Assembly (NCBI GenBank): GCA_003290165.1
Contig: QNQO01000536.1
Span: forward strand, 1 to 64,000
DNA length: 64,000 nucleotides
Direction: 5' to 3'
DNA from: Berberis thunbergii
Taxonomy: Eukaryota; Streptophyta; Magnoliopsida; Ranunculales; Berberidaceae
The position numbers and the translations under genes are program-made. A model generated the notes under the pieces. That model was not told where the DNA came from, made no database searches, and worked only from the letters and a program-made list of their open reading frames with translations. This document shows positions 10,740 to 22,354 of the stretch, piece by piece; the stretch's first letter is position 1, and each line of letters opens with the position of its first letter.

Positions 10740-11767
10740 TATATAACCTTAATCTGGCAGAGAACTACATTACCAACCAACAGATCATCATATGACATGC
10801 TCATGCATAATTAAGCAGGTCACACAATAAGAAAACCAATTCACCATTATCAATAACACTCAATATGAAAAAAAAAAACAATGAAAAAAAAGAAAGAAAA
10901 AAGTTCATAAGAGCTTCTACTAGATTCATTACAGTTTCCTCAAATGATACTAGCTTACCAAATAACTGATATGAGGCAGAAAGTTAAGTTAAAGGGAAAG
11001 GTAATTGAAGTTAAGTATGCCAAAGAGAGAAGAATGGATCACCATACACCCCAAAACCCAAAGAGAAAAAGGCAATTTACTCAAGCATTTCTACCATTCC
11101 TTTAGCATTGGTTTTACTCTCAAAGTAGGTAGGAGACGAGAAAAAGATAGCATGGGTATATGTATATCATACGAAAAAAAAAACTCTCAAGAAGCTACTC
11201 CTGCTAATGTATACATTAAGTACAAGAAAAGGAGACACAATTAAACTTCTGCACCCACTGTGAATGAAGGACTATATGGAGTCTTTACCATAGAAATGAT
11301 CTCTTTGATTGACAAGTAATTTGATTTTTATGTTGCTATAGATCTTAAACCAAAATATTATTCAGGGGTTCCTAAATAAGACATACAGGAAAGGAAACAA
11401 TATTTATGATTTGAAAGATCAATATTGCATACTCGAGGTCTTCACAAGGAGCGAATGGATGCGCTACAATATCGCATCATTTCCTAGGGGTTGGGGAAAC
11501 TTTTGTTTTGACTCTTTAGGTGTTATGGGTGCTTGAGACCACTGCTGAAGTCATGTAAGAATTTGACGACAAAGTGTGATATAAATGAAAACATACAGTT
11601 CATCTCTTAATCAATAAATAAGTATTTCTAAATATACAGGATGGATAAAATTATATAAGTTATGTACAAAGATATAAATAGTTAGGATTAGGAATTAGTA
11701 ATATAGATTAAAACAGCAAGAAGAGAATGCAACTGCACTATAGAAAGTATCGAGGTCAAAACCAAAC
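10740..11767. other. Filler of element C without recognised genes
   Basis: AT-rich sequence with A-runs near 10870. A minus-strand open stretch at 10400-10732, just left of this block, has no recognisable domain. I see no tRNA or repeat array here. Confidence 0.5.
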
Positions 11768-13085
11768 ATGCACGAGCTGGGGACCTGCTAGCTTGAGAAA
11801 AATAGCGTTAGTCTGTGCTGCACACGCACGAGCCATTAATGTTTTACCAGTCCCAGGATGTCCATACAAAAGAAATCCTTTTGGAGGGTGAACTCCTAGC
11901 TTCTGGAACCTTTCCTTGTGAGTCATAGGAAGAACAATGGCCTCAACAAGTTCTTGGATTTGTATTGAAATAAACAGAAAACAGTTCATAATCAAAACCA
12001 TGGATGGTTAGAAAGGAAATTTTATGAAGCATAACCAACCTGCTTCTCCAATCCTCCAATGTCATTGTAATCTTCAGTTGGCTTTTCATCAACCTCCAAT
12101 GTCATTGTTGTTTTCTCAAAACAATACACAAAAGTACATTAGTGCAAAAAAAATGTACAATAATTTGACAACAAAACTAGCAGACTTACTTGGCTCGTGG
12201 ATGTTTTTAGGACGACAGATTTCCCCTTCCTTTGCGAGTCTTGATCAATATTAGCACCATCCTCTTTAGCCTCATCTTCAGGATTCATTTCCAAAATCTA
12301 CAAGGTATCTCACATGAACATAATAAAATAAACATACAAGGCATACAAGTATAAAACAAATGAAGTTGCTGATACTGCAAGCGAAATTTCCAGATAGGCA
12401 TATAGGTAAAATTTAACTCCATGGAGTTATTACGACTTCAAAAGGTGGGTTCCTAAGCTTCATGTTCAACATAGTTGCCGGCTTCCAAGGGATGGTTTTC
12501 AAGTGTCGGGATTCTAGAGGTTCTAGAAACCAAACTTGGTTGGCCCTAATTAATCAGCTAAGACAGGGAAGTATACATACTAATGCAATTACACTAACAA
12601 TGCCCCATACCAAATTTCAATTTCACTAATGTAGAAACTCAAGTCATACAACTAATTGGCATGAATGATAAAATGAAAATTAAACTTGCTTTAGCTATAT
12701 TTTCTAGGGTTTGTGATGTGAACGAACTCTTTTTATATTCGCAATTTTCAATCAATTTTTTTACAACATTTCTTCCCTATTTACCGAATTAGGTCAAAAT
12801 TAGTTCACAAATCAAACAGGATGAATAGAAAATTCACCTCAACTATGTTCCCAACCAAGTAAGGAAGTTGCTTGTTGAGCTTAATATTCTCCTGATTCTC
12901 CTTGATCTTCTCTTTATACGATTCTAGTTCAAGATTCGTTCTTTGCAATTCCTCCTGCAAATTTCAACAAAGAAAATCAATACCCACTTACAATTAGAGT
13001 AAAAGTTGAACCAAAACCCTAGAAATTGCTAAAAAGGTCTCACCTTTAGTATCCGAACTTCGTTGTCGAGAAGGCGAGATGTGAG
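11768..13085 (-). pseudogene. RPT5: 26S proteasome regulatory ATPase RPT5 (subunit 6A), captured N-terminal half
   Basis: Five exon blocks run right to left. About 13020-13075 has SRLLDNEVRILK. 12838-12956 has [15 protein letters not shown] and ends [10 protein letters not shown]; this is the coiled coil. 12181-12296 has [16 protein letters not shown] and ends VVLKTSTSQ; this is the OB-fold start. 12040-12110 has [18 protein letters not shown] with donor GTTGG. 11768-11956 has [18 protein letters not shown], a Walker A and ends [12 protein letters not shown]5 is one of six AAA ATPases that unfold proteasome substrates. This copy is dead: it lacks the exon between KTSTSQ and VDEKPTEDY, Walker A reads GHPGTGKT instead of GPPGTGKT, the acceptor before IQELVEA has lost its AG, and nothing after Walker A is present. 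Introns are kept, so capture was from DNA. Confidence 0.95.
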
Positions 13086-13294
13086 CAGTCGGAGAGGGAG
13101 AGGGAAATGGAGATGAGAGCAATTGGAGAGGGAGAGGGAGATGAGACTTGGTTTCGGCTTCTGCTTCCTTCCTTCCTTCTTTCTCTGTTCTGTTTTTTTT
13201 TTTTTTTTTTGGTTTGGATCGAGCGAGCACTTTGGCGCCCCCAGCGAATTACTCCCACCCATATGTGCTATCAATAACCATTTGTGTTGTAGTG

Positions 13295-13512
13295 TTCTTT
13301 TTATAGCCACGATTTTAGGATCTAGCCACGATTTTGGGTCGTGGCAAATAAACTAACGGTTTTGAGCCGTGGCCATTTCCATGTAGCTAATCAAGCATTT
13401 TGGTGTAGTGACGGTTTTAGGCTCTAGCCACGGTTTTGGGTCGTGGCAAATAAACTAACGGTTTTGAGCCGTGGCCATCTCCGTGCAGCTAATCAAGCCT
13501 TTTGGTGTAGTG
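13295..13512. repeat. Duplicated right terminus of element C
   Basis: A 102-base segment ending TTTTGGTGTAGTG occurs twice in tandem (about 13309-13410 and 13411-13512). Both copies carry 'ACGGTTTTGAGCCGTGGCC' and 'GCTAATCAAGC'. The same end appears once in element D (38044-38145). Confidence 0.85.
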
Positions 13513-13833
13513 TAGTTGTATCACGTAGTTCATCTGGACCATAAGCAGTTCTACCCGAGGATTCGTGGCAGCATCGCCGGATGTCTGGTTGTCTAAGCTA
13601 TTGCATGTTGTGGATGTTGATTGTCAGGTGCCATTGGCTTGATGATATGAGCCGCGTCTTGTTCATAAGTTGCTTGTGATACATTGTCGCCAGTAGGAGA
13701 GTTATTGTTATCTTTGCCAGGTTGAGAATTTGTAGGGTGTGTCATTTGTTCTGACAGCTCGTTGATCGTTTATCAGATATTAGTGAACTTCATCACTGTG
13801 GATTTTCTTTATAGAAAGGAAAATTGTTGCTCC
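13513..13833 (-). pseudogene. gag 5' part and leader of element A
   Basis: Minus-strand remainder of element A between element C and the primer site. It should hold the leader and the N-terminal part of gag. Only short open stretches are seen and none matches a known domain. It ends at the primer-binding region. Confidence 0.45.
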
Positions 13834-13851
13834 ACATGGACGGCGCCAAAT
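13834..13851 (-). promoter_or_regulatory. Primer-binding-like site of element A
   Basis: On the minus strand the bases directly after the 5' LTR read ATTTGGCGCCGTCCATGT. The TTTGGCGCCGTC core is the usual junction of Tat-type elements. The exact tRNA primer is not assigned. Element B has the related GTTTGGCGTCGTCTGTGG at the same place. Confidence 0.7.
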
Positions 13852-14239
13852 TGATGCAACCAAATCTCGTCCTCCTGAGAGTTTGACCACCAAAGCGGAT
13901 GTTAGATTGCTAAAGACCACCTTTGTGGTGGCTGATGGCACCCCGATGCGTAAGTTAGCAACTCTATTTGAAGAAGGAAATAAATCTGGCCAAAACTCAG
14001 TTAAAGTTGCATACCTTTGTCGAATGATGCGGGCCTGGTTTCAGGTTTCGATTAATGCGGGCCTGGATTTGGCCTTCGATTATGTCCACATTTAATGGGC
14101 TATGTTTGGGCTTTTATGGTTGGTTTTATCTTTATTGGGTTTTTCAAGCTGGCCCAATAGATGGGACGCCATATCCCCGTGATGGGTGTTTTTTGCCACG
14201 TGTATGGCTTCGATGACAGTCTATTTTGATGTATCATCA
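13852..14239 (-). repeat. 5' LTR of element A (internally deleted)
   Basis: 388 bases with the same ends as the 567-base partner LTR. The missing part lies between the ACCTTTGTCGA and ATGCGGGCCTGG segments (about 14020-14040), so roughly 180 bases were lost after insertion. Confidence 0.85.
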
Positions 14240-14404
14240 TATCTGAAGTAGGGTTTCAAGTTTTAGGTTCATGTAATGGTTTGGTTTGCTCACAGACCGC
14301 TTAAGCTTTATACATCTATGGAAGCCCTGTAATATGGAAATATTCAACTTCCAATTGATCCAGTTAGAAAGAGATGAAGAAGAAAATATGCCTTTCGTAA
14401 TGGG
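14240..14404 (+). pseudogene. F-box gene relic, piece 1
   Basis: Translation shows VLGSCNGLVC in one frame and LTDRLSFIHLWKPCNMEIFNF plus QLERDEEENMPFVMG in the next. The 'GSCNGLxCLxD...LWNP' signature is typical of the F-box associated domain of plant SCF substrate receptors. A frameshift separates the two halves. The left side was cut by element A, so the N-terminal F-box itself is not here. The piece continues after the hAT-like insertion at 15432. Confidence 0.7.
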
Positions 14405-15431
14405 TAGGGCTGGGCTAGAATCCCTGTCCATCCCTGTTCGAGCGGGACTTGTATGGTTCCAACCTGTTTCAAGGCGAGACGAACCAATTTTTATCATTTT
14501 CATTCCGATCCCAGTCGCGGACCGATTGGAATTGGGACAAAACCGATTCCACAACTTCAGTCCTGGTCCTTCTCAGTTATTGTAGCATATGTGCTTATGG
14601 GATTTAGGGACTCCAGCTTATTTTTCAAACCCAAACCAAACCGAAGCCCCACCCATTTTTCAAACACGATTACAGGGCTAGGTATTTTATTTTTATTTTT
14701 ATTTTTTCTTTTTTTGTTGCAGTAAGGACTAAGGAGTTCTCTCGTCTTCCTCTATAAAGCTCTCGAGGAACACTCCCCATAAACAAGATTCAAATAATCC
14801 ACTAATCAGAAAGGCAGTGGATTGAACCTGCTTAACTCCCTCAATCAAAGTAGAAAAGAACTTGCACATTCTGTTTGCCTTCAAGAATTCACCTCCACAA
14901 AAACAGTCCCTTCAACCCAATCCACACACAAAAACATGAAAATTGTCTGGATTCAGTAAGTCACTCTTAGAATAGATCTAAGAGGCAACAAACACAAATC
15001 ACCTGGATTCAAACTCCATAGACCTTAACCTGCAAAACATTCACCCACACACACAAACCAAGTCAAGTAAGCTAGAGAAAGGATAGAACATATAACAACC
15101 ATCTATGTAAGAGCAGCAAGAAAACAACGAGATTGAAACCGTGATAAAAAATGGCAAAATCAAAGTTCAATCAAACCATGGTGTGTTGTGCGTGTAGAGA
15201 TTCTAAGAAATAGAGAGAATAGGTGTTCAATATTAGGCTTGGGCCGAATTGGGAGAATAAGTGAATATTTTAAACCAAGATTGCATGGTCCCGTTCCAGA
15301 CCGTCCTGGTTCAAAACAGTCCAAGAGCAACCGTTCTCCCCCCAAAAACTATCTATTCCAGACCATTCTGTCCGATTTCACTGGACCGGGATATGCCCAA
15401 TCCTGGACATTTTGTACCATGTCCACCCCTA
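14405..15431. mobile_element. hAT-like non-autonomous transposon
   Basis: It is 1,027 bases, bounded by a perfect 8-base target duplication GTAATGGG (14397-14404 and 15432-15439). Ends are TAGGGCTGGGC on the left and TAGGGGTGGAC (reverse complement) on the right. An 8-bp duplication with short TAGGG-type inverted termini is characteristic of hAT elements. The interior has paired 'GTCC/GGAC'-rich text near both ends that could form a long imperfect foldback, and no transposase. It split the F-box gene in a coding position. Confidence 0.85.
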
Positions 15432-15556
15432 GTAATGGGGTATAGGTATGATCGAGTTGTTGCAGAATACACGTTGTTTGAAAATGTGTTATTTCAAGAT
15501 TTTAAATAAATTGAAGCCGTGGTATGCACAATTGGGAAAAATTCATTGCGATTGAT
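15432..15556 (+). pseudogene. F-box gene relic, piece 2
   Basis: Continues piece 1 across the hAT-like insertion: GYRYDRVVAEYTLFENVLFQDFK then a stop. 'GxGYDxxxxEYK' is the usual next block in F-box associated domains. The LINE 3' end lies directly to the right (T-run from 15557). Confidence 0.65.
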
Positions 15557-16439
15557 TTTTTTTTTTTACTTGATCAAAAATCTTATACACCTTTCGGGGG
15601 TACGTTACGACTTTACATGAGAAAAATACGAGGAAACTATCCTTAAATCTAAACAATAAGTCTAATACTTGATCAAAAATACCAAGGTCTTACTCACCAA
15701 AATTTAGGCCTTATCAGTAAGGCCTAAAACCAAGAAACCAATACATAACAAAAACGAAATTTTAAAGCCAGGCTCAAATTACCAAGGATAAGGCCTAAGT
15801 GATAACGCCTAAAATAAAGAAGACTAAAGCTGAAAATTGGCAATGGAAAATGCTCAAACACAACTAGCAAGCACCTCTTGCAACTTGCAATCACAACAAC
15901 TTGCAAGCACAATTCGTAACTTACAATCACCACCCAAACCAGTCTCATTCCAGCAAGCGCAACTCACTATCTATTTTAACTTCTGCACTGCGCCAAAATG
16001 TCCACCAAGTTGCACCTGCAACAACAAACAGCAACCGCAATAGCACCGCATCTGCAACAGCAAACAACAACGGCAACAACAACAACAACAATATAGCACG
16101 CATAACACTACACCTTGTCACCAGCCGCAAGTCCCAGCCAAAACATGACGCGCTGCGACCTATCAGCCGACGTCCAACCTCTTTGGCCGAATTATTCACC
16201 ACTAGTTCACTCGAAACCAGACTGATCAAGCACAGAAACTGAGCTCTGTATAACGCAGAATCCTGAATCTTCGCAAGATGAAAAAAAGAAAACCCCTTAC
16301 AACGCCAACTCATTTAGGAAGACGAGTATACAGCGTGCGAATCTTATCTAAATGAACCATTCCAGCGATCCTGTTCGGAAGATCTGAGGATTAAACTCGC
16401 GAGCTACTCTTTCTTTCTAAGCTCTATCCGCCAAAGCAT

Positions 16440-16960
16440 ACGCCACCGCATTAGCTTCCTTCAGAATATGAACACAAACAACCTCCATACGAGATACCTG
16501 TCTCTTAATCTCCCGCCAATCATTCTCCATAAACCAAGGAATTTAAAAATCCTCATAGAACTAGCCATGCACAATTTTGGAATCCGTTTGAAGTAAAACA
16601 TTTGAAAAATCCAACCTATTGCACAAAAGAAGACCCTCCATAACTGCTCGAACCTCCACATGATTGTTTGATCCTTCTCCAAATACAACTTGCTTTGCCA
16701 CTAAACAGTTGCCCGAACTGTTTCTTATAATAATGCCAATTGTCGCCTCTTTATTCCTTGACGAACTAGCCACATTTAGTGCCACAAATTCCTCATGAGG
16801 AAAAGTCCAGAAGATGACTCTATTTCCCTTCATAATTATCGGAGTGATAGGGAAACCAAGGGTCAAGAGTGATTTTTTATTCTCACTCACCCGCTTAGGA
16901 AAAAAAAAGGAGTTAGCCAGGCGAAGATTCCTCTTGACAAGCAAAATAATAGTCATAATA
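16440..16960 (-). pseudogene. LINE RNase H domain
   Basis: Plant L1 elements carry a C-terminal RNase H that resembles the host ribonuclease. Seen here: LNVASSSRNKEATIGIIIRNSSG, then EVRAVMEGLLLCNRLDF and LLQTDSKIVH, which correspond to the strand-1 Asp, helix Glu and strand-4 Asp blocks. The first Asp appears replaced (VASSS where VDGSS is usual); the Glu and second Asp are present. Frameshifted relative to upstream domains. Confidence 0.8.
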
Positions 16961-16979
16961 CTAGGCTTACCATTATCGA

Positions 16980-17820
16980 AAACATCCCGACACCGTTGCT
17001 TCCAAATCTCCTAAATGATGAACATAGGCGTTAAGAAGTAGATTAATCCCACCAGTCAATACTGATTGGCTTTCCTAAGCCATACTGTCAAAACAGTGGT
17101 GATTTTCGCCGACCTTCTAACATGGACACAAAAATAGCATCAAAATGTCTCCAAACCCCTTTAGCCAAGCTACCATCCAGAAAAAGATGATTTAATGTTT
17201 CCACACCCGGTGAATCACAACAAGAACATCTCGAGGCTAAACTGATCCCGCACCGATATGGCTCCCCATCAACTGGGACTCCTCTTAATAATAGTTTTCA
17301 GACAAAGACAAAGATTTTTATGGCAACGTAGCCAACCAGATCTTATTGAAGATAATGATTTTTCCCTTTCTATCCTAGAGTAACTCATACGCCGAATGAG
17401 AACTAAAGAGGCCATCCGGATCCGGGGTCCAAATACATGAATCCTTACTATACACTCTACTCTTAATCATGTCATCAAATAAACCTTTTGTCAAATCTCT
17501 AAACTCATGCTTAACTAATTCAAAAACCCCATTTCAAACTTCTGCTATCATAGGCTAATAATCTTGTTTCTCGAAGTCCCCTGATCTCAAGAAAACTGTC
17601 GTTAAATTCCAGTTTGCCTAAAAAAAACTCGAGTTCCCATCACCAATCCTCCAGACACTGTTACCACCAAAAACTACCTTAAACTTCATTATCTCCTTCA
17701 TAAGAGGCACAACACTATTTTTCTCAACCTGGTAAAACAAAGGGACCCAGACCTTTCAATATTTACACCTCATGAAATTTGCCCACAGCGAATCATCATT
17801 AATCTACTTCCAAAGGCCTT
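16980..17820 (-). pseudogene. LINE zf-RVT region
   Basis: The region between RT and RNase H normally holds the Cys/His 'reverse transcriptase zinc-binding' domain. On the minus strand I see short matching text (for example FLDGSLAKGVWRHFDAIFV-like sequence at about 17110-17190) but no intact frame. Confidence 0.6.
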
Positions 17821-18960
17821 TCATACGAAAAGTCCTGGTGACTGTAAACAAATTCCTAATCCCCAACCCTCCTTCTTCCTTAGAGAAACAAATATTATCC
17901 CAAGAAATCCATTTTTTTTCAGTCTGCCTTCACAATCTCCCCAAAAGAAGTCCGCCAATATTTTATAAATTCTAAAGATAACTTGGTGAGGGACACACAT
18001 GGAACTTAATGTATACACTGGAATAGAACTCAAAACATGTCTAATCATGATCAATCTCCCACTAGGAGATAAGAGTTTTGCTTTCTAGCCACTAAAAAAT
18101 ACTTAACAGCCCAAATACCTGAAAACCTGCCTCTTCCCTAAAAAATAGGCACTCCCAAATACTTCATCGGAGACCTTGTGAACTGAAAACCTGTGTAAGA
18201 CTTAACAGCCACCACTTGTTCCACTGTGGCCTTTACCTCCACCATAAATGAGATTTTATCTACATTAATTTTTTGTCCAGATGACCGATCATATCGTTCT
18301 AAAAACTTCATGCAACTTGTAACCGAAGACTTTCTCCCATTGAGAAAAACCAGTGTCATCTGCATACAAAAGATGCCTAATAGGCCGACACTATCTTGGC
18401 ATGTATTAATAGCAGATATCACCTCTAACAAAGGCATTCACCAAAACTGAAAATCCACAATTGGCAATACAATTAGAAACAAGGTGACAGACTCTATTCG
18501 AGAACCCAAATCTCTCTTGAGAACAGAGAAAAGAAAAAACCACTCCAATCTGTCATATGCTTTCTCCATATCAATCTTAAGCACCACTTTGCCACTTAAG
18601 ACCTTTTTAGTGATGTCCCGCACCATTTCCTGAGCCAATCCAATATTTTCCACAATAGACCTGCCCCTGACAAAGGTCTCCTATTCTTGGGCTATCAAAT
18701 CTGGTAAAATTAAAGCCAATCTATTGCAAAGTAATTTACTCAAAACTTTATAAATTACATTGCATAGACTAATAGGACAGAAATCAGAAAAGGAACCTGG
18801 TGAGTCCACTTTAGGGATCAATGCAATAAAGTTGGTCGTGAATGCCGCTGGTAGGGCCTCACCTTCAGAGAATTGAATGGTCACTTTCCATATATTAATA
18901 CCAACAATCTCTCAGCAAGACTAAAAGAATCCAACAGTAAACCCATTTGGCCCCAGAGCG
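17821..18960 (-). pseudogene. LINE reverse transcriptase domain
   Basis: Target-primed reverse transcriptase. In order: FIALIPKVDSPGSFSDFCPISLCNVIYK (18780-18850), VVLKIDMEKAYDRLEW (18540-18600, carrying the first catalytic Asp in IDMEKAYD), the YADD box at about 18345-18370, SGQKINVDKI and SPMKYLGVPIF (18150-18290), and the C-terminal ILADFFWGDCEGRLKKN (17890-17960). The YADD box is encoded but in a frame different from the flanking sequence, so a frameshift has hit the active site region. Catalytically dead. Confidence 0.88.
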
Positions 18961-19640
18961 TTGTTACTCAGAATGTCAAAAGTCACTTCTTTCACTTCCT
19001 CCAAGGTCGGACTTTTAACTATTTGATCGCAATCCAAACCATTGATGACCGATGGAATATAATCTAGTAAGTCAATATCAGCACCTCGATGCGCCTTGGT
19101 GGAAAGTAGTCGCTAAAAGAATCCATTCGCTTCACTAATAATCTCCCTCGCCTCACTTATCACCCTGCCACACTGCAATGTAATAGAAGAAATAGCTCTT
19201 CGTTTTTGTTTAGCTTTAACTGAAGCAAAACAAATTTTGGTGCAGGCATCCTCCTCTTTGAACTCCTTCTCCTGATTTATGCATCCAGTACAATTCCTCT
19301 TGTTTAAGAGTTAATCTATACTCAGCCTGACATCTGCTCAAATTACAACATGCATTGATATCCCAATTAGCCTCCACATTAAAACCATTCCTGCCATTCG
19401 CATCCCAACCAGAAAGAAGTAAATTCTCCCATTGGCTCATTTCATCTTCCAAAGCTCTGATTCTGCTGAAAACATTACCTAAGATATCTCTATTCCATTT
19501 AATAATCGCTTTGCGAAGAGATTTTAGTTTCAAGTCAACCACATCAAGCGCCCTCATGTTGTACACATGCGCTTCCCAAATCGACTTAACTAACATCTCA
19601 AAGGATGGGTGCGAAACCCACATATTAAGAAACTTGAAAG
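18961..19640 (-). pseudogene. LINE ORF2 linker between endonuclease and RT
   Basis: Encodes FEMLVKSIWEAHVYNMRALDVVDLKLK, SLRKAIIKWNRDILGNVF and RLTLKQEELYWMHKSG, the region that bridges endonuclease and RT in plant L1 ORF2. It runs on into a clear KEEDACTKI-like stretch before the RT. Confidence 0.75.
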
Positions 19641-20330
19641 GAGAGAAACCCGCTTAGGCTGCAAAGGCATGGAGGCCAGGATAGGGGCGTGATCCAAAAA
19701 TGTGCGCTGAAGATGTTCCACTTTCATATTTGGCAATTGAGACTGCCATAAGGAATTCACAAAGACTATCTAACCTTGCCCAAATACGGTCCACCCCTCG
19801 TCTATTATTACACCATGTAAAATTAGGACCAATAAACCCACAATCAAACAAACCACATTGTCAATACTATCCGAAAAGTTGGACATACTGATAATTGATG
19901 GTGAGTTCACTCCTAGTTTATCCTGATCAGTGGAAATTGAATTAAAATCTCCACCAACCATCCAAGGAAAGTCAAATTGTAAAGCAAAAAGCTCCATATT
20001 CTGCCATAGCATCCTTCTCTCTTCCACAACGCATTTAGCATAAACAAAGGAAATAAAAAAGGTATGAGCGTTCAAATCTGATACCTGACAATGAACAACT
20101 TGATCCGACTTCTCCAACACTGTAACCTTCAGCTCGGAGTCCCAAAAATTCCAAATTTTCCCGCCCTCGTCTTCAATGGAAGTGAAACCTGACAGTCTAA
20201 CTTTATTCCCAATAGATTATGCTATCATAACAATACGAACTTTGTATTCATTAACTAGACTTTTTACCCTATTTCTCGCGGCTCTATTTCCCACTCCACG
20301 CCCATTCCAAAACATAATATTCTCAAACAT
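19641..20330 (-). pseudogene. LINE AP-endonuclease domain, start of ORF2
   Basis: ORF2 starts at the ATG at 20330 (MFENIMFWNGRGVGN) and shows the apurinic endonuclease fold: the WNGRG start, FISFVYAKCVVEERRMLW, WMVGGDFNSIST (the catalytic GDFN box) and DCGFIGPNFTWCNNR...RIWARLD. It nicks target DNA to prime reverse transcription. A stop follows KVRIVMIA and frames shift at about 19880. The C-terminal SAH(H/I) box reads SSAHIFGSRPY, with the usual catalytic D/H pair altered. Confidence 0.82.
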
Positions 20331-20331
20331 T

Positions 20332-22354
20332 TTAAAACTTAATGGGTGGAACCGTCATCCTTGCCAATCGACGTTTACCCGGAGGTATTGCCATCCTAAC
20401 TTTTTTACTCTTCTTTTTACTCATTTCTCCTTCCGACATTGCCCCCACATCCAAATCTCCACTCAATGTCGCTTGCGGGCCAACCTTAGAATCTGAATCT
20501 ACTACTTCACTATCATCACTTGCACTCTCAAAGGTGTTAATGTTCATCTTTTTTCTCCACAGCCTACGAGACTCTTTAAACAAAGAAATCGCTTTGTCTA
20601 AAGTTTCTCCCAAATTGTGCTTCGCAATATTCGGACTGAATTTTGAATCCTCTTTCTCCTCTACGTAAACAACTCCCGTGCTATCAGCAATCAATGGTGT
20701 AATGCCTTGTTTTCTTACAGGCAGGACAATGGACAATTCCAGGCTGTGCGAAGCAGGCACAACCGACTCATTCAGTGCCAATCCTTGTGAAACCCTGTCT
20801 CCCTCCTGGCTCAATTACAGGCCTCGTGAACCAAGAGAAACAACATTCGTTGTTCCTGCCCTGACAGCGCGTGCAACACTGGCCACCAGCTCACGATCAC
20901 CAACATCCACTTCAGCAATCTGTGATCCTGTCTCAACAGCATGAGTAGCTGATTGTTCTACACAACCTGCTACATTCTACACCGGTACCACACTTACTTG
21001 CAGATCCACCACTTCACCTCCAACAATTGCCTACGCAATTCCATTCGGTGAGTATCCTGCATCTATGCAATCCGCCCTGAAATTAGCAACCAATATGTCC
21101 TGCGATGTATTGCTAGAGTTTCCTATTTCATCAAATATTTGCTTCTTGTCCAAGACTTGATCTCCTATAGCCAATCTAATTCCTTTAGCACAATTTTCCT
21201 GATTTATCACACTTTCTATGTTGACCAAATCATTCTCATTTTGCATCTCGTTCTCCAATTCTGCTAAAACTGCAAAAGAGTTCTTATGCGTCCTAGAAAC
21301 CCCTTATTTGCGCACAGGTATGGGACTTCCTTGTTTAACTGCTAGCTCAAGTTGGTTGGTCACCTCTACACCTTCATCGTTTTTTCCCCACTAATGCTGA
21401 CTTGTTCCACATTGTTTCTAGCCTCCTTCATAACCGGCTTGTAGACCTTTTTTACATCCATGCCTCTCGGCTGAGCCCTCTTCTCTTTATTCCCTACTTC
21501 TTGTTTTTTCAGACTCCCCTCAACCTGTTTAATGTTAAATTGATTTGTCATATCCTGGCAATTCTTAAAACGTGCACGTTTTCTACATGCCTCGTCTGTA
21601 TGTCCAATCATGGCACAATTATCACAATACTTGAAGCCCGGATACACAATCTTTTGCCAGAAGCCCTTGATCCCAGAGAACTCTAACCAAATACGATTAG
21701 GAAGTTCATTAGAGAGATCCATCTCAACACAAATCCTAGCAGCATTAGGTCGAGTAAATCCGAGAGTACTATCATCAATCCTAAAAAATGCACCAATAGA
21801 ATCCCTTATTTCTTTCAAATATACAGGATGGAAAAATTGTAAAGGAATACTAGGAAGATCCACCCACAACGAGGCAAGAACTGGTTCTTCCCTAAGACTA
21901 AAACCCAGATGCCAATGAAAAGCTTTAAATTGAACACCCCTAATCATAAAAGAGTCTCGCGATAAAGCTTTTTTGACTTCCTCTTCAACCTGAAATCTAA
22001 CCAACACATGCCTTTGATCCAATAAACCCATGGTAAATCCCCTATGATGCCCCAAGATTTATGAACAATTTCTCAAATAGCCTCTAAAGAGGGACGATAA
22101 CTGAAAAACTTAAGAACAATAACAAAGGATTCTACATACCTTTCACATCTTTTTACTTCTGAAATATTCATTGATAAAGCCAGACTCCCATCCTTGCGAA
22201 AATGATTTCCCTTAATTGGTTCTTCCTCAATAATCACCTTCTTAACAACTCCCAAAGCTTGTAGAAACGGCTTGGGAGTCTTTGCGACATCATGATGAGC
22301 ATCTCCTATCCCAATCGGCTGGCTTCCCCCCGGGGCGGCTGGAGGAGCCGCCAT
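20332..22354 (-). pseudogene. LINE ORF1 (DUF4283 plus zinc knuckle)
   Basis: Starts at ATG 22354 (MAAPPAAPGGSQP). The DUF4283-type RNA-binding region spans about 22200-21800 (LVRFQVEEEVKKALSRD, FKAFHWHLGFSL). A CCHC knuckle YCDNCAMIGHTDEACRKR lies at about 21590-21640. A low-complexity, acidic then basic tail follows and ends GKRRLARMTVPPIKF with TAA. ORF1 proteins bind LINE RNA. The frame is broken near 22070, 21360 and 20830. Its stop is one base from the ORF2 start. Confidence 0.82.

Larger units (their letters stand above)
8150..13512 (-). mobile_element. Pack-CACTA element C carrying RPT5 and other gene pieces
   Basis: Left end CACTACACCAAAAATACCC at 8150; right end TTTTGGTGTAGTG at 13512. 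The termini and the following 180 bases match those of element D closely, so they form one family. Length is 5.36 kb. The interior holds no recognisable CACTA transposase but has exon blocks of plant genes on the minus strand. The 3-base flanks differ (TGC left, TAG right), and the right end is duplicated in tandem, so the target duplication is not visible. It interrupts gag of element A. Confidence 0.85.
1723..14239 (-). mobile_element. Gypsy LTR retrotransposon A (Tat-like), pol-less, with nested CACTA C
   Basis: Two related LTRs (1723-2289 and 13852-14239) bound 12.5 kb. The element reads on the minus strand: the primer-binding-like site TTTGGCGCCGTCC borders the right LTR and a purine tract AAAGGGGGGAAG borders the left LTR. 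Flanks share ATCT (1719-1722 and 14241-14244, with one extra T on the right), consistent with a target duplication. In element order it has the 5' LTR, gag (interrupted by element C), minisatellites, an antisense extra ORF and the 3' LTR. No protease, RT, RNase H or integrase remains. Excluding element C the element is about 7.2 kb. The gag plus antisense-ORF plan matches Tat-lineage elements. It is a degenerate or non-autonomous copy. Confidence 0.88.

Noticed and set aside
11756..12001. A possible functional proteasome ATPase gene
   Set aside because: The RPT5 text is only the N-terminal half with a missing exon, a changed Walker A residue and a broken acceptor, and it lies inside a CACTA element.
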